In this document: positions 61,494 through 64,000 of the stretch, one piece after another | How the letters are laid out: every line of letters begins with the position of its first letter | Numbering within the stretch: position 1 is the stretch's first letter | NCBI RefSeq assembly: GCF_000712055.1 | Contig: NZ_JOOA01000002.1 | Span: 2,356,001 to 2,420,000 of the forward strand | Reading direction: 5' to 3' | Length of the DNA stretch: 64,000 nt | Origin: Ruminococcus sp. HUN007 | GTDB taxonomy: Bacteria; Bacillota; Clostridia; Oscillospirales; Ruminococcaceae | Made by a program: the position numbers and the translations under genes | Notes under the pieces: generated by a model | The model's database searches: none | What the model was told of the DNA's origin: nothing | The model's input: only the letters and a program-made list of their open reading frames with translations

Positions 61494-62900
61494 ATGGATG
61501 ACAAATACAGTTACAGCTACGATCCTGAAAATAATCATGAAAATTCGTCTTATGCAAACGATGAGCATTTGGCTTCACCAGAAAAGCCGCGTAAACACGG
61601 TGCTGCAAAGGTGTTTAAGTCAATACTTTTCGTGATCTGCATGGCGGCGGTTTCAGTCGGTTCGATAGCAGGCTACAAATATATTGATGAAAACGGGATC
61701 CCGTTCATATCAGAAAACAGTGCAAAGGAAAAGCGCCCTTCATTTTCTGAAAGCAGGAAGCTTCCGTCAAAGGAGGAAAACGAAGAGGCTGAGGAAAAGG
61801 CTGAGGAAGCAGAAAAGACGAATAATCTGACAGACGAAAGCCTTGTCAATGTTCAGGCTAAGGGTGATACACTTTCCACACAGGCAATATACAGAAAAGT
61901 TCTCCCGTCAGTTGTTGGTGTTACATCTGTTTTCGAACAGCAGAGCCAGACCTTCGACTTCTGGGGATTCAGCTCCGATACAGTTACACAGGATGTTCCT
62001 GGTACAGGTACGGGAATCGTAATGTCGAAGGACGGATACATTCTGACAAACGCACACGTTATCTGTGACGATGACTTCGGCGTTGCGAAGAAGATAACCA
62101 TCAGACTTTCCGACGAAACGGAATACGATGCAGCAATAGTCGGTTATGACAGACAGACTGACCTTGCGGTTTTAAAGGCTGATGCCAAGGATGAAATGGT
62201 TCCTGCTGAGTTCGGCAGCTCGGAAAGCCTTAAAGTAGGCGATCCTGCGCTTGCCATCGGTAATCCTCTTGGATTCGACCTTTTCGGTACACTTACAGCC
62301 GGGTATATCTCAGGACTCAACCGTGAGATCTCGGTAAACGATACAACAATGAAGCTTATCCAGACCGATGCGGCCATCAACAACGGTAACTCAGGCGGTC
62401 CGCTTATCAACCAGTACGGCCAGGTAATAGGCATCAATTCCATGAAACTGTCATCTTCATATTCATCTTCAACAGCTACTATCGAGGGACTCGGTTTTGC
62501 CATCCCGATAGATGACGCCAAAAAGATCATAGACGATCTGACATCTCACGGCTATGTTACAGGCCGTCCTCAGCTCGGTATCACATACAAGGATCTTTCC
62601 AAGAGCGGATCTGCTTATCAGGGCAGAGGTGCATCAGGAACAAGCGGCGTGCAGGTCGTAAGTGTCAATGAAAACGGTCCAGCAGACAAGGCAGGCATCA
62701 AGGCAGGGGATGTGATCGTCGGAGCTGACGGTGAACTTGTATCCTGTGCCGAAGACCTCAAAGCAGCGCTTAAGGACAAAAATGCCGGTGACACCATCAA
62801 GCTTACTGTTGTAAGAAACAGGAACTACTACGATGTTGATGTTACACTTGAGGATCTTAAACCGGATGCTTCAAGAGAAAAAGCAGGCAGCAGACAGTGA
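61494..62900 (+). CDS. HtrA/DegP-type membrane serine protease (second copy)
   Basis: 468 residues. A 40-residue Tyr/Asn/Ser-rich cytoplasmic head, one membrane helix (about 42-60), an acidic linker (NEEAEEKAEEAEKTNN), then the protease with His in LTNAHVI, Asp in TDLAVLKA and Ser in NGNSGGPL. One PDZ domain at the end has GVQVVSVNENGPADKAGIKAGDVI. All catalytic residues are present. ATG at 61494 with AAAGGAG 10 bases upstream. Differs from the copy at 43497 in linker and head, so the two may act on different exported clients. Confidence 0.94.
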   Translation: MDDKYSYSYDPENNHENSSYANDEHLASPEKPRKHGAAKVFKSILFVICMAAVSVGSIAGYKYIDENGIPFISENSAKEKRPSFSESRKLPSKEENEEAEEKAEEAEKTNNLTDESLVNVQAKGDTLSTQAIYRKVLPSVVGVTSVFEQQSQTFDFWGFSSDTVTQDVPGTGTGIVMSKDGYILTNAHVICDDDFGVAKKITIRLSDETEYDAAIVGYDRQTDLAVLKADAKDEMVPAEFGSSESLKVGDPALAIGNPLGFDLFGTLTAGYISGLNREISVNDTTMKLIQTDAAINNGNSGGPLINQYGQVIGINSMKLSSSYSSSTATIEGLGFAIPIDDAKKIIDDLTSHGYVTGRPQLGITYKDLSKSGSAYQGRGASGTSGVQVVSVNENGPADKAGIKAGDVIVGADGELVSCAEDLKAALKDKNAGDTIKLTVVRNRNYYDVDVTLEDLKPDASREKAGSRQ

Positions 62901-62926
62901 TCAATTTGATTCCATAAATATAAATG

Positions 62927-62968
62927 AAAAGCCAGCGGCAATGCATTAACTGCCGCTGGCTTTTCGTT
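62927..62968 (+). terminator. Terminator of the second HtrA gene
   Basis: A perfect 14-bp stem AAAAGCCAGCGGCA/TGCCGCTGGCTTTT followed by CGTTTT. Confidence 0.88.
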
Positions 62969-62979
62969 TTCGGATTCAT

Positions 62980-63060
62980 TTAAGAAAACGGTGATTTATT
63001 CATAAATCACCGTGGGGCAGGGGCGAAGCTGTTTTTCCGGTTTGATCAGTGTTTCCTTAA
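62980..63060. repeat. Dispersed hairpin repeat with 16-bp terminal inverted repeats
   Basis: TTAAGAAAACGGTGAT and ATCAGTGTTTCCTTAA are imperfect 16-bp inverted ends. Inside, GGTGATTTAT/ATAAATCACC forms a hairpin that keeps pairing although CGCTGAT has changed to CGGTGAT on both arms: a compensatory change. Confidence 0.85.
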
Positions 63061-63078
63061 TAAAATTGTTAAACAGTA

Positions 63079-63984
63079 TCAGTTGTTTTTTCTGTAGCTT
63101 CTTGTTGAAAGGAAGCATGTAAGTATCACTGTGAAGTCAAGAACGATCAGCCAGATGAGCACCAGCGTACGCTTGGTGTATACATATTCCTTTGAAACAA
63201 TATCCATTAACACCGTATGATCGTCAAAGTATTCGTAAAATACAAATGATGGTTCAAGTGTGTATCGGAAAGAGAAATACCCCTTTTGTTTTCTGAATTT
63301 TTCAGCAGGGATGATGCAGTCAGAACCAATAAGACTCGCATTGCCGTGAGCGACGAATTTTCCGGTTTCCGTATCGGCCATGGCAATGGTTCCGTCTCCG
63401 AATGACGGGCTTCTGCGGATCATCAGTGAGGCATCAGCGTATTTTGAAAGTTCGTTCAGAGCAGGACTTTTAAAAACGGCTATTACCAGACCGCCGCCGC
63501 TTCTGCGTGTAACTGCAGTCTGGAATATGACCTGTCCGTCTTTTTCGTCTGTTACAGTGCTGCAGTACTGCTTTACTGTAAGGCCTTTTCTGAAACGCTC
63601 ATCAGCAAATTCAGTTTTCGATTCCGGTGTGGTACTGAATATGACGAGGCCGTTTCTGTCAGTTATCATTATTTCGTCAGCTCCGGATGCTATTCGCAGC
63701 TCTTCCGAAGTCATGTCCTCGCTGAAGGTTTTCGGAAGCTGGGACACAAGCACTGACAGAGTCTGTGTTCTGAGTTCGTATTCGCTGCACAGTTCTTCTT
63801 TCATCTGTTCATATTTGTTCCTGTCTTCTCTGATTCCGGTTATAATAGCGGAAAGATGTTCGGCTGCTGTGTCGGAAGCAAGATGCTTTTCCACAACACC
63901 TATTGAATAGAACGCAATATAAATGATGATGGCTGAAATTATGACCGGAGCGATAAGTATCCTGTAAAGTGAAAATTTTTTCAT
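63079..63984 (-). CDS. Membrane protein with extracellular Cache-like sensor domain and no output domain
   Basis: 301 residues. An N-terminal membrane helix (about 9-30), a roughly 230-residue extracellular part and a C-terminal helix (about 272-292) that ends in RSYRKNN. The outer part has a long helix (IITGIREDRNKYEQMKEELC) then IMITDRNGLVIFST and GQVIFQTAVTRRSGGG, the look of a double Cache ligand-binding domain. Such domains normally feed a kinase, GGDEF or chemotaxis domain, absent here. An in-frame stop lies upstream of the ATG within the window, so this is the true start. A partner may be encoded outside the window. Confidence 0.72.
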   Translation of the reverse strand: MKKFSLYRILIAPVIISAIIIYIAFYSIGVVEKHLASDTAAEHLSAIITGIREDRNKYEQMKEELCSEYELRTQTLSVLVSQLPKTFSEDMTSEELRIASGADEIMITDRNGLVIFSTTPESKTEFADERFRKGLTVKQYCSTVTDEKDGQVIFQTAVTRRSGGGLVIAVFKSPALNELSKYADASLMIRRSPSFGDGTIAMADTETGKFVAHGNASLIGSDCIIPAEKFRKQKGYFSFRYTLEPSFVFYEYFDDHTVLMDIVSKEYVYTKRTLVLIWLIVLDFTVILTCFLSTRSYRKNN

Positions 63985-64000
63985 GATCTGTTACCGGACT

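Overview
The window reads as one chromosomal piece of a fibre-degrading, cellulosome-forming Firmicute of the Ruminococcus group, most like Ruminococcus flavefaciens. This is inferred from five dockerin-bearing secreted proteins, CBM22/GH10/CE1 xylan chemistry, a HrcA/CIRCE-type groESL operon, sigma-A promoters (TTGACA/TATAAT) and AGGAGG ribosome sites. No phage, plasmid or rRNA genes were seen. The left edge cuts an aquaporin gene after its first 20 codons. The right edge falls just upstream of a Cache-like membrane protein gene.

Layout. (1) 1-2.5 kb: aquaporin start, a dockerin-tagged PL1 pectate lyase, tRNA-Leu(CAG). (2) 2.6-20.7 kb: a surface polysaccharide cluster with an initiating sugar-phosphate transferase, ManC, Gmd and Rmd (the GDP-D-rhamnose route), four GT4 glycosyltransferases (one an 809-residue fusion), two small accessory proteins and a two-gene ABC exporter. 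Inside it sits a separately promoted 1460-residue exoprotein that joins a dead M14 domain, a C39-like domain and an intact M14 carboxypeptidase. (3) 20.7-24.3 kb: an AAA-ATPase/PD-(D/E)XK protein, a perfect 22-bp inverted repeat, a small exported protein, and a 1-phosphofructokinase gene behind a textbook promoter with a 20-bp palindrome. (4) 24.5-37.5 kb: polysaccharide degradation and scaffold genes: GH16 lipoprotein, a five-repeat NPCBM-like dockerin protein, a cohesin-like dockerin scaffold protein, an ATPase plus a decayed copy of it, and a CBM22-GH10-CBM22-dockerin-CE1 xylanase/esterase. (5) 38-48 kb: housekeeping (citrate synthase, SEC-C protein, HAD phosphatase, tRNA-Arg(CCT), TrmN6-like methylase, RsmI, HtrA, response regulator, groESL). 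(6) 48.1-56.8 kb: four neighbouring genes for membrane proteins with two extracellular CBM22-like modules, three ending in a cytoplasmic GGDEF domain and one in a disordered Asn-rich tail, divergent from a LacI-type regulator. (7) 56.9-64 kb: CCA-adding enzyme, an unknown membrane protein, another dockerin protein, a second HtrA and the Cache-like protein.

How it fits together. The secreted enzymes and dockerin proteins attack xylan, pectin and beta-glucan at the cell surface. The CBM22-GGDEF array looks like a set of outside-in sensors that would couple contact with xylan-like polymer to cyclic-di-GMP synthesis. It is the best candidate in the window for an undescribed system, because the sensors carry the same kind of binding module as the xylanase and the first module of each keeps a Y-x-E pair like that of xylan-binding CBM22. 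A dispersed family of short hairpin-rich repeats with AAACACTGAT / ATCAGTGTTT ends lies at many gene borders, including within groESL. It is the most striking non-coding feature.
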